Source of the DNA: a virus
IMG/VR virus record: IMGVR_UViG_3300042923_000055
Span: 1 to 24,555 of that record
DNA length: 24,555 nt
Strand: one strand, 5' to 3'
Positions 15,321 to 21,733 of the stretch are shown here, in pieces. A model generated the notes under the pieces. It was not told where the DNA came from. It worked only from the letters and a program-made list of their open reading frames with translations, and searched no databases. Within the stretch, counting starts at the first letter, position 1, and each line of letters starts with the position of its first letter. Both the position numbers and the translations under genes were made by a program.

Positions 15321-15346
15321 AAGAAGACGTTGGGGCTTCTTTTTTT
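15321..15346 (+). terminator. Terminator between attP core and int
   Basis: AAGAAG (15321-15326) pairs with CTTCTT (15336-15341), followed by a run of Ts to 15346. It is on the plus strand. After integration it would terminate the rebuilt tRNA-Leu transcript before it runs antisense into int. Confidence 0.55.
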
Positions 15347-15350
15347 GCCG

Positions 15351-15373
15351 TGTAGTAAAAAATGTAGTAGCTA
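15351..15373 (+). repeat. Right attP arm-type repeats (two copies)
   Basis: TGTAGTAAAAA at 15351-15361 (identical to the copy at 15099) and TGTAGTAGCTA at 15363-15373 are direct repeats 12 bases apart, immediately before the int stop codon. Confidence 0.5.
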
Positions 15374-15374
15374 A

Positions 15375-16586
15375 TTACATAACTTTAAACATTTTCTTGC
15401 GTTCCTCTTTGGTGATTGGCTTCTCTTCTTTGGCTTTTGGCTTAATGGAGTTATTGATTTTTTGTGCCGCTTCTTCATCCATATCCTTCAATACGTGTTG
15501 ATATACATCCCGAAGCGTTGACACGTTTGAATGTCCAAGACGTTCAGCAGCAACCTTGTCCGGTATGTTTCCACGAAGCATTACTACTGCATTGTAGTGC
15601 CTAAGGTCATGTAGACGGCAGTGAGGTAAATCATGCTTGTCCAAAAGGAAATTAAAGCGTTCTGAAAGAGATTTCGGTTTCCATCTGGTTACGATGTTAC
15701 TCTTTGCATCCGGCTTTCCATTGGCGTCATAATGTCTGAGTAGAGTCTCAATGACATAGTCCGGAGCGGATATGGTTCTTTTACTGGTTTCGTTCTTTGG
15801 ATCTTTTTCAATGTTGCTTGTAAAGTTAACCATAGTTGTTTCAATAGTTATCGTCTTTCCTTTAAAATCAATATTTTCCCATCGCAAACCAAGAATTTCA
15901 CCGCGCCTCAACCCAGACCCAGCACCCAGAATGATTGGGATCTCCTCGTCCTTACCGTAAACATAATCAAGTAGTTTTAAAAACTGATCCTTATTATAAA
16001 CAACGGGTTTATATTTTACGATTGGTGATAATTCCACGCCATCGGTTGGGTTGCTCCTGATCTTCCCGTTGATCACAGCATAGTGAAGCGCAGCCTTAAG
16101 AAACTTATTAAGCTTAATAACGGTATTATTGCTAAGTTTTGGCATCTTCTTAGTAATAATTTTATTTCCGTGCTTGACTTTGTGTTCTCTCTCGTGTGAA
16201 AGCTTATAGTTATAAAAATTATCCAGTGTCATTGTCTTTATATCTTTAAGCCTCATATCTTTGAAGTACGGTTCGAAGTGCACATCAATATACATCTTAA
16301 ATAGTTCCGCTGTGGTCCTTTCCCATTTTGCTTTGTCTGGCTTTTTTGCCTTGGGGTCCCACATATCGTATCCTGATCTGATCCGGTGATATTCTTTTAA
16401 AAAAGCAATCAGCGTATCTTTGCTTAGAGGAGTGTACTGCCCCGTCTGAATGGCAAACAGGATTTCTCCAGCTTTTTCGATAACCTCTTTTTCTGACCAC
16501 CCATAGATAAGCTTTGGCCTTTTTGTTCCGATATCAACCGGATACACCCATCTACCATCTGAATTTCTTTGATATGGCTTTCCCAT
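15375..16586 (-). CDS. int: Tyrosine recombinase integrase
   Basis: A 403-residue site-specific recombinase. The N-terminal ~60 residues are an arm-binding domain (SDGRWVYPVDIGTKRPKLIYG), residues ~60-180 the core-binding helical domain, and the C-terminal part is catalytic. The full set is present: Arg227 (GSGLRRGEILGLRW), Lys269 (TSKR), His326 and Arg329 (HDLRHY), His352 (LGHS) and Tyr362 (VYQH). ATG 16586 is chosen because AGGAGG lies seven bases upstream; the longer frame from 16610 overlaps that site. The ribosome site is formed by the last codons of the repressor gene, so int is in the repressor operon. It is next to attP, as expected. No excisionase gene is recognised. Confidence 0.95.
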   Translation of the reverse strand: MGKPYQRNSDGRWVYPVDIGTKRPKLIYGWSEKEVIEKAGEILFAIQTGQYTPLSKDTLIAFLKEYHRIRSGYDMWDPKAKKPDKAKWERTTAELFKMYIDVHFEPYFKDMRLKDIKTMTLDNFYNYKLSHEREHKVKHGNKIITKKMPKLSNNTVIKLNKFLKAALHYAVINGKIRSNPTDGVELSPIVKYKPVVYNKDQFLKLLDYVYGKDEEIPIILGAGSGLRRGEILGLRWENIDFKGKTITIETTMVNFTSNIEKDPKNETSKRTISAPDYVIETLLRHYDANGKPDAKSNIVTRWKPKSLSERFNFLLDKHDLPHCRLHDLRHYNAVVMLRGNIPDKVAAERLGHSNVSTLRDVYQHVLKDMDEEAAQKINNSIKPKAKEEKPITKEERKKMFKVM

Positions 16587-16590
16587 ATAA

Positions 16591-16908
16591 TTACCTCCTA
16601 TACAAATCAATCATCTGGTCAAGCTTCTCCGCGGATACCTCCTCTTTGATAGCCTTGTTGATTACATTTAAATACTCTTTCTTATTTGCAAACTGAATTG
16701 TGTTGAAATCTCCGTTTCCGGAAAGCCAATCTAGAGTTACCCCGAAATAATCAGCTATGCTTATCAGCGCCGATAACCCCGGCTCGGATTTTCCATGCTC
16801 GTATCTCCATATTAGCGACTTGGTGCTTCCGACAGCCTCCGCGAGTGTCTCATAAGATAATTCTTTTCTTTCTCTCAACATGCTTAATCTTTTTGCAAAT
16901 TCATTCAT
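16591..16908 (-). CDS. CI-like Xre-family repressor
   Basis: A 105-residue regulator with an N-terminal helix-turn-helix: LSYETLAEAVGSTKSLIWRYEHG has the recognition helix, and ISIADYFGVTLDWLSGNGDF ends the domain. The short C-terminal helix (KAIKEEVSAEKLDQMIDLYRR) may allow dimerization; there is no self-cleaving S24 peptidase domain, so SOS-type cleavage is not expected and another route of inactivation is needed. ATG 16908 has GAGAGGA nine bases upstream; the longer frame to 16926 does not. It is divergent from the early promoter, is the likely lysogeny repressor, and is followed by int five bases later. Confidence 0.85.
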   Translation of the reverse strand: MNEFAKRLSMLRERKELSYETLAEAVGSTKSLIWRYEHGKSEPGLSALISIADYFGVTLDWLSGNGDFNTIQFANKKEYLNVINKAIKEEVSAEKLDQMIDLYRR

Positions 16909-16929
16909 TTTTATTATTCCTCTCATTGC

Positions 16930-16945
16930 GTTTCATTTATGTAAC
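16930..16945. promoter_or_regulatory. Imperfect dyad in the repressor leader
   Basis: GTTtCAT-TT-ATGtAAC is a 16-base imperfect palindrome just downstream of the repressor -10 box. It shares GTT...AAC ends with the two operators around the Cro-like gene and might be a weaker site or a site for the other regulator. Confidence 0.35.
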
Positions 16946-16946
16946 G

Positions 16947-16975
16947 ATTGTATCAAAAAAGTTTAATATATGCAA
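16947..16975 (-). promoter_or_regulatory. Promoter of the repressor-int operon
   Basis: On the minus strand, TTGCAT (16975-16970), a 17-base spacer and TACAAT (16952-16947) form a near-consensus promoter upstream of the CI-like gene. Confidence 0.65.
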
Positions 16976-16985
16976 CAAAAAGTTA

Positions 16986-17014
16986 TTGACAAATGAAAAT
17001 GTAAGGATTATACT
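16986..17014 (+). promoter_or_regulatory. Early rightward promoter
   Basis: A TTGACA consensus box (16986-16991), a 17-base spacer and TATACT (17009-17014) give the strongest promoter seen in the window. It faces the Cro-like gene and the early region and is divergent from the repressor promoter. The first operator begins ten bases after the -10 box. Confidence 0.75.
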
Positions 17015-17023
17015 ACATTTAGA

Positions 17024-17040
17024 GTTCTAAATATAGAACG
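17024..17040. promoter_or_regulatory. Operator O1
   Basis: GTTCTA-AATA-TAGAAC is a perfect dyad covering the expected early transcription start. The same 17 bases (GTTCTAAATATAGAACG) recur at 17345-17361. A bound repressor here would block the early promoter. Confidence 0.65.
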
Positions 17041-17081
17041 CAACAAACCCTAGGATTATCATGGAAAGGAGGTTTAAAATA

Positions 17082-17327
17082 GTGCAAAAAACGACACATA
17101 GAAAAGACAAGAAGCTACATAATTTACGCAAGTTCCGTGACGAATTTGATATAAGACAGGAAGATTTTGCCGTACTATTGGGATATAAGAAGTCTAATTA
17201 CTGTCAAAAAGAGTTGGGCAAGATGGAATTTAAGCTTGATGAATTATTAAAAATTCAGAAAGCTATAAATGACAGGCGCGAAAAGGTCGGACAACCACCA
17301 GTAACACTTGATGAAATTTTCAAGTAA
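17082..17327 (+). CDS. Cro-like helix-turn-helix regulator
   Basis: An 81-residue basic protein from GTG 17082, nine bases after AAAGGAGG; the ATG at 17061 lies just upstream of this ribosome site, so that start is unlikely. The central part FDIRQEDFAVLLGYKKSNYCQKELGK has the Xre turn and recognition helix, and KLDELLKIQKAINDRREK follows. It is the first gene after the early promoter and is flanked by two identical operators, the usual context of a Cro regulator that turns down the repressor. The C-terminal VTLDEIFK is typical of small phage HTH proteins. Confidence 0.75.
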   Translation: MQKTTHRKDKKLHNLRKFRDEFDIRQEDFAVLLGYKKSNYCQKELGKMEFKLDELLKIQKAINDRREKVGQPPVTLDEIFK

Positions 17328-17344
17328 TTTTTTTTACCCATAAC

Positions 17345-17361
17345 GTTCTAAATATAGAACG
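17345..17361. promoter_or_regulatory. Operator O2
   Basis: This is an exact second copy of the 17-base dyad (GTTCTAAATATAGAACG) found at O1, located between the Cro-like gene and the Rha-type regulator, 321 bases downstream. A weak T-rich tract precedes it and no clear promoter is seen. Confidence 0.65.
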
Positions 17362-17383
17362 ACAAAAAGAAAGGAGATACATA

Positions 17384-18127
17384 TTGAACGAATTACAGCA
17401 AAAATCAATTACCTCATTAGAGGTAGCGGAAATGGTGGACAAGCAGCACAACGAATTATTAAAAGATATACGCAGATATTCAGAGCAATTAGGAGAGGGG
17501 AAAATCGCCCAGTCCGATTTCTTCACCGAAAGTACATATCTTAATTCTCAGAATAAAGAGCAACCATGTTATATGGTCACAAAGAAAGGCTGTGAATTTA
17601 TTGCTAACAAGCTCACCGGAACCAAGGGAGCAATATTCACCGCAAAGTACATAAACAAATTCCATGAAATTGGACAGCTTCTCGAGGCAATGGTTATTGA
17701 ACTTTCACCAGAGCTGCAAATGTTCCAATCAATTTTTCAAGCGGTAGCACAGCAAGAACTCAGAAACAAGCAGATTGAACAAAAAGTAGATGTGATCGAG
17801 CAGACCAACAAGGCAATAAAAGAAACCATCATCGGCGTATATGATGATTGGCGGTCCGAGATCAAACACCTAGTAGCTTCTATCCAACGAGGAATGGACA
17901 AGTCCTATCAAGATACCTATAACGAGTTATACGATGCACTAGAAAAGCGAGCTCACTGTGATTTATCCAAGCGAGTGAACAACGGCAGGTTTAGACTTGC
18001 AGAGCATGGCATGACACCATCAAAGATTAATGAGTTTCGCCGGATTGATGTAATCGAATCCGATCCGAAGCTAAAAGAAATTTTTACAACTATTGTGAAG
18101 GAGTACGCGATTAAGTTTGTAGCGTAG
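17384..18127 (+). CDS. Rha-type phage regulator with ORF6C domain (antirepressor-like)
   Basis: A 247-residue protein from TTG 17384, seven bases after AAAGGAG. The N-terminal ~100 residues match the Rha family: SLEVAEMVDKQHNELLKDIRRY, then SDFFTESTYLNSQNKEQPCY, TKKGCEFIANKL and AKYINKFHEI. A helical linker (~105-145) leads to a C-terminal ORF6C-like domain (AIKETIIGVYDDW, then LEKRAHCDLSKRVN and IDVIESDPKLKEIF). Such proteins act as antirepressors or host-growth regulators when early genes are switched on. It follows operator O2 and is probably under the same repressor. Confidence 0.85.
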   Translation: MNELQQKSITSLEVAEMVDKQHNELLKDIRRYSEQLGEGKIAQSDFFTESTYLNSQNKEQPCYMVTKKGCEFIANKLTGTKGAIFTAKYINKFHEIGQLLEAMVIELSPELQMFQSIFQAVAQQELRNKQIEQKVDVIEQTNKAIKETIIGVYDDWRSEIKHLVASIQRGMDKSYQDTYNELYDALEKRAHCDLSKRVNNGRFRLAEHGMTPSKINEFRRIDVIESDPKLKEIFTTIVKEYAIKFVA

Positions 18128-18141
18128 AAGGAGGACAAGCA

Positions 18142-18384
18142 GTGAAGAAGTTACTTAAAGGAGTATTCGCATCAATTATCGTAGCATGTTTAGTATTTGT
18201 ATTCCTGATTGCCTTAATGTTCGAGGCTGACACCTTGACATTGTGGAGTGCAATCAAATTGATCTTGGCTTACTTTGCTACCGGAGTTATAGCTTTTGTA
18301 TGCTATATAAGTATCGACATTAGAGAGAGAAATAAGGAGGATTGGCAAGAGTTACTTGATCGTGAGCGAAAGGGGTTGAGGTAA
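18142..18384 (+). CDS. Small two-helix membrane protein
   Basis: An 80-residue protein from GTG 18142 with AAGGAGG upstream. It has two membrane segments: one near 8-28 (VFASIIVACLVFVFLIALMF) and one near 36-57 (AIKLILAYFATGVIAFVCYI). A short acidic loop lies between them and a charged cytoplasmic tail (DIRERNKEDWQELLDRERKGL) follows. The function is unknown; small membrane proteins in the early region may act in superinfection exclusion, but nothing here proves it. The TAA overlaps the next ATG. Confidence 0.65.
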   Translation: MKKLLKGVFASIIVACLVFVFLIALMFEADTLTLWSAIKLILAYFATGVIAFVCYISIDIRERNKEDWQELLDRERKGLR

Positions 18385-18544
18385 TGCCAAGATATATATT
18401 ATGTCCACATTGCGGTAATGTGTGGCAGATAAGTAAACTACCAAGGTACGCTATGGACAGTATAAATGTCCAGATTGTAGTGAAAAAGAAAAAGCCCAAA
18501 AGGAATCACGAGTTCCTAGAGGGCAGTTAACAAAAATATCTTAA
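18384..18544 (+). pseudogene. Zinc-ribbon protein split by a one-base frameshift
   Basis: ATG 18384 overlaps the preceding stop and opens a 48-codon frame beginning MPRYILCPHCGNVWQISKLP, which then loses sense and ends at 18530. In the frame one base back, open from 18437, the sequence continues RYGQYKCPDCSEKEKAQKES and stops at 18544. The two halves together make a normal zinc ribbon with CPHC and CPDC knuckles and a basic C-terminus. Loss of one A in the CCAAGG stretch (18441-18446) explains it. No slippery heptamer is visible, so it is a real disruption or a sequencing error rather than clear programmed slippage. Confidence 0.7.
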
Positions 18545-18578
18545 GTGCATTATTGCACAGAATTGGAGGAATTGCAAT

Positions 18579-18767
18579 ATGTTTAAAGTTGGTCAAAGAG
18601 TTGTATTCATTAAAGGTACTTATGTAGGCGTAGAGGGTGTGGTCGTTGATGTTGATAAAGGAGATCCAGATCTTCCGTATTCCGTTGCTTTCGAAGATGA
18701 ATACGAAGAGGAAACAAGAGGATGGTTTTCTGATAAGGCAGTAGAAGCAGCAGAGGAGGCTGATTAG
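18579..18767 (+). CDS. Small KOW/SH3-like beta-barrel protein
   Basis: A 62-residue acidic protein starting MFKVGQRVVFIKGTYVG, with TGGAGGA upstream. The pattern FKxGxRVV, a glycine turn with EGVVVDVD, then PYSVAFEDEY and a Trp near the end resembles a KOW or SH3-like small barrel. A related layout is seen in the gene at 19074, on the other side of the AbrB-like gene. The function is unknown; such proteins often bind nucleic acid or act as adaptors. It ends one base before the next ATG. Confidence 0.65.
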   Translation: MFKVGQRVVFIKGTYVGVEGVVVDVDKGDPDLPYSVAFEDEYEEETRGWFSDKAVEAAEEAD

Positions 18768-18768
18768 T

Positions 18769-19059
18769 ATGATAAACACAGGAATGGTTCGTAAATTGGA
18801 CGAGCTTGGAAGAATTACTATTCCTAAGGAATTAAGAGATACCATGGGGCTAGGTGAAAGAGCTCCACTGGAAATTCACGTAGATGAAGGTTCAATTGTT
18901 TTGAAGAAATATGTAAAAGATAAAAAGGTTTGTGCTCACTGCCAATCCACTAGCGAATTGATTTCGTTGGATGGAACTCATATCTGCTTACCGTGTTTTT
19001 ACCGGTTATCTCAAAAGGTAAAGAACGTGGAGCGTAGATCACCGGTTGGTATCTTTTAA
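18769..19059 (+). CDS. AbrB/SpoVT-like regulator with zinc ribbon
   Basis: A 96-residue protein. Residues ~5-48 are a swapped-hairpin AbrB domain (GMVRKLDELGRITIPKELRD, then LEIHVDEGSIVLKKY), which dimerizes and binds DNA. Residues 55-76 hold Cys55-x2-Cys58 and Cys73-x2-Cys76 (CAHC and CLPC), a likely zinc-binding ribbon. This fusion is common in Bacillota and their phages. It is in the early operon with GAGGAGG inside the end of the preceding gene. It probably regulates phage or host transcription. Confidence 0.85.
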   Translation: MINTGMVRKLDELGRITIPKELRDTMGLGERAPLEIHVDEGSIVLKKYVKDKKVCAHCQSTSELISLDGTHICLPCFYRLSQKVKNVERRSPVGIF

Positions 19060-19073
19060 AGGAGGTCTTTGTA

Positions 19074-19250
19074 GTGATATTTAAGATTGGTGAACGAGTA
19101 GTCAATACTGAGGCTACGACATTTATTCCAAAAGGAATGACCGGAACCATTGGAGAGGAAGATAGCTGTCCTTGGGTAACATGGGATAACGGAGAAGTTT
19201 GGTGTAGAGAGGACAAGCATCTGAAATTATTGGATGCTAATAAAAATTAG
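19074..19250 (+). CDS. Small beta-barrel-like protein, GTG start
   Basis: A 58-residue protein from GTG 19074, eight bases after AAAGGAGG (19058-19065). It starts MIFKIGERVVNTEATTFIPK, then GMTGTIGEEDSCPWVTWDNG and WCREDKHLKLLD. It has the same FKxGxRVV start, glycine turn and Trp-rich end as the gene at 18579 and looks like a diverged paralogue. Its stop TAG 19248-19250 merges with the AGGAGG of the ATPase gene. The function is unknown. Confidence 0.65.
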   Translation: MIFKIGERVVNTEATTFIPKGMTGTIGEEDSCPWVTWDNGEVWCREDKHLKLLDANKN

Positions 19251-19262
19251 GAGGATAAGGAA

Positions 19263-20693
19263 TTGAATATATCAAAGATCAAAATTAGAACCCTATTCGG
19301 GTTAAAGGCTTTCGAAACAGACGGAAAGTCAATAGAATTATCCGGCAAAAACGGAGTAGGAAAGACATCTGTATTAGACGCAATAAAGTATGCACTTACC
19401 AATAAGTCAGATAGAGAGTACATAGTACACGATAACGAGCCAGAGGGCGAGATCCTTATTGAGACAGATAATGGGCTAGTTATTGACAGAAAGAAGCGTA
19501 CACAGCAAGCAGATTATAAGAGCGTCAAGCAGAACGGCAGAGAGGTAGGAAGCCCGGAGGCATTTCTTAAAGATATTTTTACAACACTGCAGCTTTCCCC
19601 GGTTGAGTTTATGCAGATGGATAAGAAGCACCAAAACGCCATTATTCTGGACATGATTGAATACGATTGGTCGCTTCAGACAATCAAAGAGTGGTTTGGC
19701 GAAATCGTGCCAGAAGTCAATTATGATCAAAACATTCTCCAGGTGCTTAATGATATTCAAGCCGAGAATGGATATTATTTCATGCGTAGACAGGATATTA
19801 ACAGAGACATCCGAAATAAGAAAGCTTTTGTTGAAGAGATTGCCGTAAATATCCCGGCTGGATACGAGGCTGAGAAGTGGGAAAAAGAAAGCCTTAATGA
19901 GATTTACACCGACATTGAGAAAATCCGCAAGGATAACGAGACTATTGACAAGGCTCTGCAACTTATCGAAAACCGGAATAATAAGGTTCGCAAGTTCGAA
20001 GCTGACAAGGAAATAGCCTTAGCTGCTCTTGACCGTGAATTTGACACTAGAGCCAATCAGATAGATCGTGACATTGCTAATCTTAAGGCGCAGATTAAAG
20101 CCCTTGAAACAGAGCATGACGGTCTTACAGAGAAGAAACAGGACAAGGTATCTGTTATTGAAAATCAGTATAAAGCTGCCGTCTCGAAATATGACGCAGA
20201 GGTTGAGGAATACCGAGAGTATACCGGCAGAGAAAAGAAATCTATTGTTGAACTTTCCGAAAAGGCGACAATGGTCGAGAAGATGAAATCACATATTAAT
20301 GAGTTCCGAAGAATGACTGTATTACAGACCGAAGTTGAAGAGCTGCAATCACAATCTACAGAGCTTACAAGAAAGATTGAGAAAGCAAGAACTCTTCCCG
20401 GTGAAATTCTAGAAACTGCAGTGATCCCGATTGACGGATTAACCGTAAAGGATGGCATTCCTTTGATTAATGGTCTTCCGGTATCCAATCTTTCCGACGG
20501 TGAGAAACTTGACCTTTGTATTGATGTTGCAATTCAGAAGCCGAACGGCTTACAGATCATCCTTATTGATGGTGTAGAGAAATTGTCTACAGACCTTAGA
20601 ACGAAGCTTTACCAGAAGTGCAAGGATAAAGGGCTTCAATTTATTGCAACTCGTACAACCGATGATGAAGATTTAACAGTCGTAGAACTGTAG
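19263..20693 (+). CDS. SbcC/RecF-like AAA ATPase
   Basis: A 476-residue ATPase from TTG 19263, eight bases after AGGAGG. Walker A is GKNGVGKTS at 28-36, the coiled coil runs from ~215 to ~390 with many Lys/Glu heptads, the ABC signature is LSDGE at 410-414, and the Walker B strand is LQIILIDGVEKL at 430-441 with Asp436. A canonical Asp-Glu pair is not present: Gly437 follows, and Glu439 is the nearest acid. No CxxC zinc hook is in the coil, and it is shorter than cellular SbcC (about 1000 residues). It lies in front of the RecT-like and nuclease genes and probably works on DNA ends in recombination or replication. Confidence 0.82.
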   Translation: MNISKIKIRTLFGLKAFETDGKSIELSGKNGVGKTSVLDAIKYALTNKSDREYIVHDNEPEGEILIETDNGLVIDRKKRTQQADYKSVKQNGREVGSPEAFLKDIFTTLQLSPVEFMQMDKKHQNAIILDMIEYDWSLQTIKEWFGEIVPEVNYDQNILQVLNDIQAENGYYFMRRQDINRDIRNKKAFVEEIAVNIPAGYEAEKWEKESLNEIYTDIEKIRKDNETIDKALQLIENRNNKVRKFEADKEIALAALDREFDTRANQIDRDIANLKAQIKALETEHDGLTEKKQDKVSVIENQYKAAVSKYDAEVEEYREYTGREKKSIVELSEKATMVEKMKSHINEFRRMTVLQTEVEELQSQSTELTRKIEKARTLPGEILETAVIPIDGLTVKDGIPLINGLPVSNLSDGEKLDLCIDVAIQKPNGLQIILIDGVEKLSTDLRTKLYQKCKDKGLQFIATRTTDDEDLTVVEL

Positions 20694-20701
20694 GAGGCAA
20701 A

Positions 20702-21100
20702 ATGAGAACCTGTCAATATCGAGGAAAGACAATTACAGGGAAGTGGATTTTCGGTAGTTTAGTCAATACCACAATTGGTAATACAAAAACCTGGATAGTT
20801 GTCACAGCAAGGGGTAACGGTGGTTGGTTCAATGTTATTCAAAGAAATTATGTTAAGCCAGATACAGTTGGACAGTTCACAGGACAATATGACAAAAACG
20901 GCAAGATGATTTTTGAGGGTGACATCGTAAAAGTGGATGATTTAATCTATCAAGTGACTTTCAAATATGCACAGTGGAAGTTTGACATTATAACAGACAA
21001 AATATACTGCAATCCTTGTTTTTATAGCCATGCTGATATGTGTGTGGTCATTGGAAATATACACGATAACAAAGATTTATTGAAAGACGGAGGTAATTAA
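20702..21100 (+). CDS. YopX-like protein
   Basis: A 132-residue protein of the YopX family, frequent in Bacillota phages. The signature VGQFTGQYDKNGKMIFEGDIV (two parts) occupies residues ~56-76, followed by beta strands. The start RTCQYRGKTITGKWIFGSL is also typical. The biochemical role is unknown. AGGAGG precedes ATG 20702. It lies between the ATPase and RecT-like genes, and its TAA touches the next ATG. Confidence 0.85.
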   Translation: MRTCQYRGKTITGKWIFGSLVNTTIGNTKTWIVVTARGNGGWFNVIQRNYVKPDTVGQFTGQYDKNGKMIFEGDIVKVDDLIYQVTFKYAQWKFDIITDKIYCNPCFYSHADMCVVIGNIHDNKDLLKDGGN

Positions 21101-21733
21101 ATGAACGAATTAATAAAGCAAGAAGCATCTTACGAATTAAGCACAGGTGTTTTTTCAACCATAGAGAATTTCAAAGAAATATATGATATCGGTAAAATGT
21201 TTGCTACTTCCACTTTAGTTCCGCAGGCATATCAAGGTAAGCCTATGGATTGCACAATAGCCGTAGATATGGCCAACAGGATGGGAATCTCCCCGATGAT
21301 GGTAATGCAGAACCTTTGGATTGTTAGAGGAAAACCTTCTTGGAGTGGACAAGCTTGCACAGCATTAATCGAGGGTAGCGGTAAGTTTAAAAACCTCAGA
21401 CACGTATATACAGGCGAAAAAGGCACAGATACATGGGGTTGTTACGTAGAGGCCGTTAGAATTGAGAATGGCGAGGTTGTACGGGGTGTTGAGGTTACTA
21501 TTGCAATGGCTAAAGCCGAGGATTGGGTTAATAAACCAGGTTCGAAATGGAAGACTATGCCGGAATTAATGCTTGCTTATAGAGCATCGGCGTTCTTCGC
21601 TAGGGTACATATTCCCAATGCTTTAATGGGTGTTTCCGTAGAAGGCGAGGCACAGGACATTCAGAAGTCAGTAAAGCAAGAACCGCCTATGATCTCCTTT
21701 GAAAGCGAGGTAGTTGAAAATGATATTAACTAG
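21101..21733 (+). CDS. RecT-like single-strand annealing protein
   Basis: A 210-residue protein with the layout of the RecT/Redbeta group: IAVDMANRMGISPMMVMQNL near 50-70, SGQACTALIEGSGKF near 82-97, YRASAFFARVHIPNALMGVS near 158-177 and VEGEAQDI after it. RecT-family proteins anneal single strands with 5'-resected ends made by a partner nuclease. It overlaps the start of a PD-(D/E)XK nuclease gene by 14 bases, which is the usual partnership. It is shorter than typical RecT (about 270 residues), and similarity is judged by eye, so a related annealase family is also possible. Confidence 0.68.
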   Translation: MNELIKQEASYELSTGVFSTIENFKEIYDIGKMFATSTLVPQAYQGKPMDCTIAVDMANRMGISPMMVMQNLWIVRGKPSWSGQACTALIEGSGKFKNLRHVYTGEKGTDTWGCYVEAVRIENGEVVRGVEVTIAMAKAEDWVNKPGSKWKTMPELMLAYRASAFFARVHIPNALMGVSVEGEAQDIQKSVKQEPPMISFESEVVENDIN

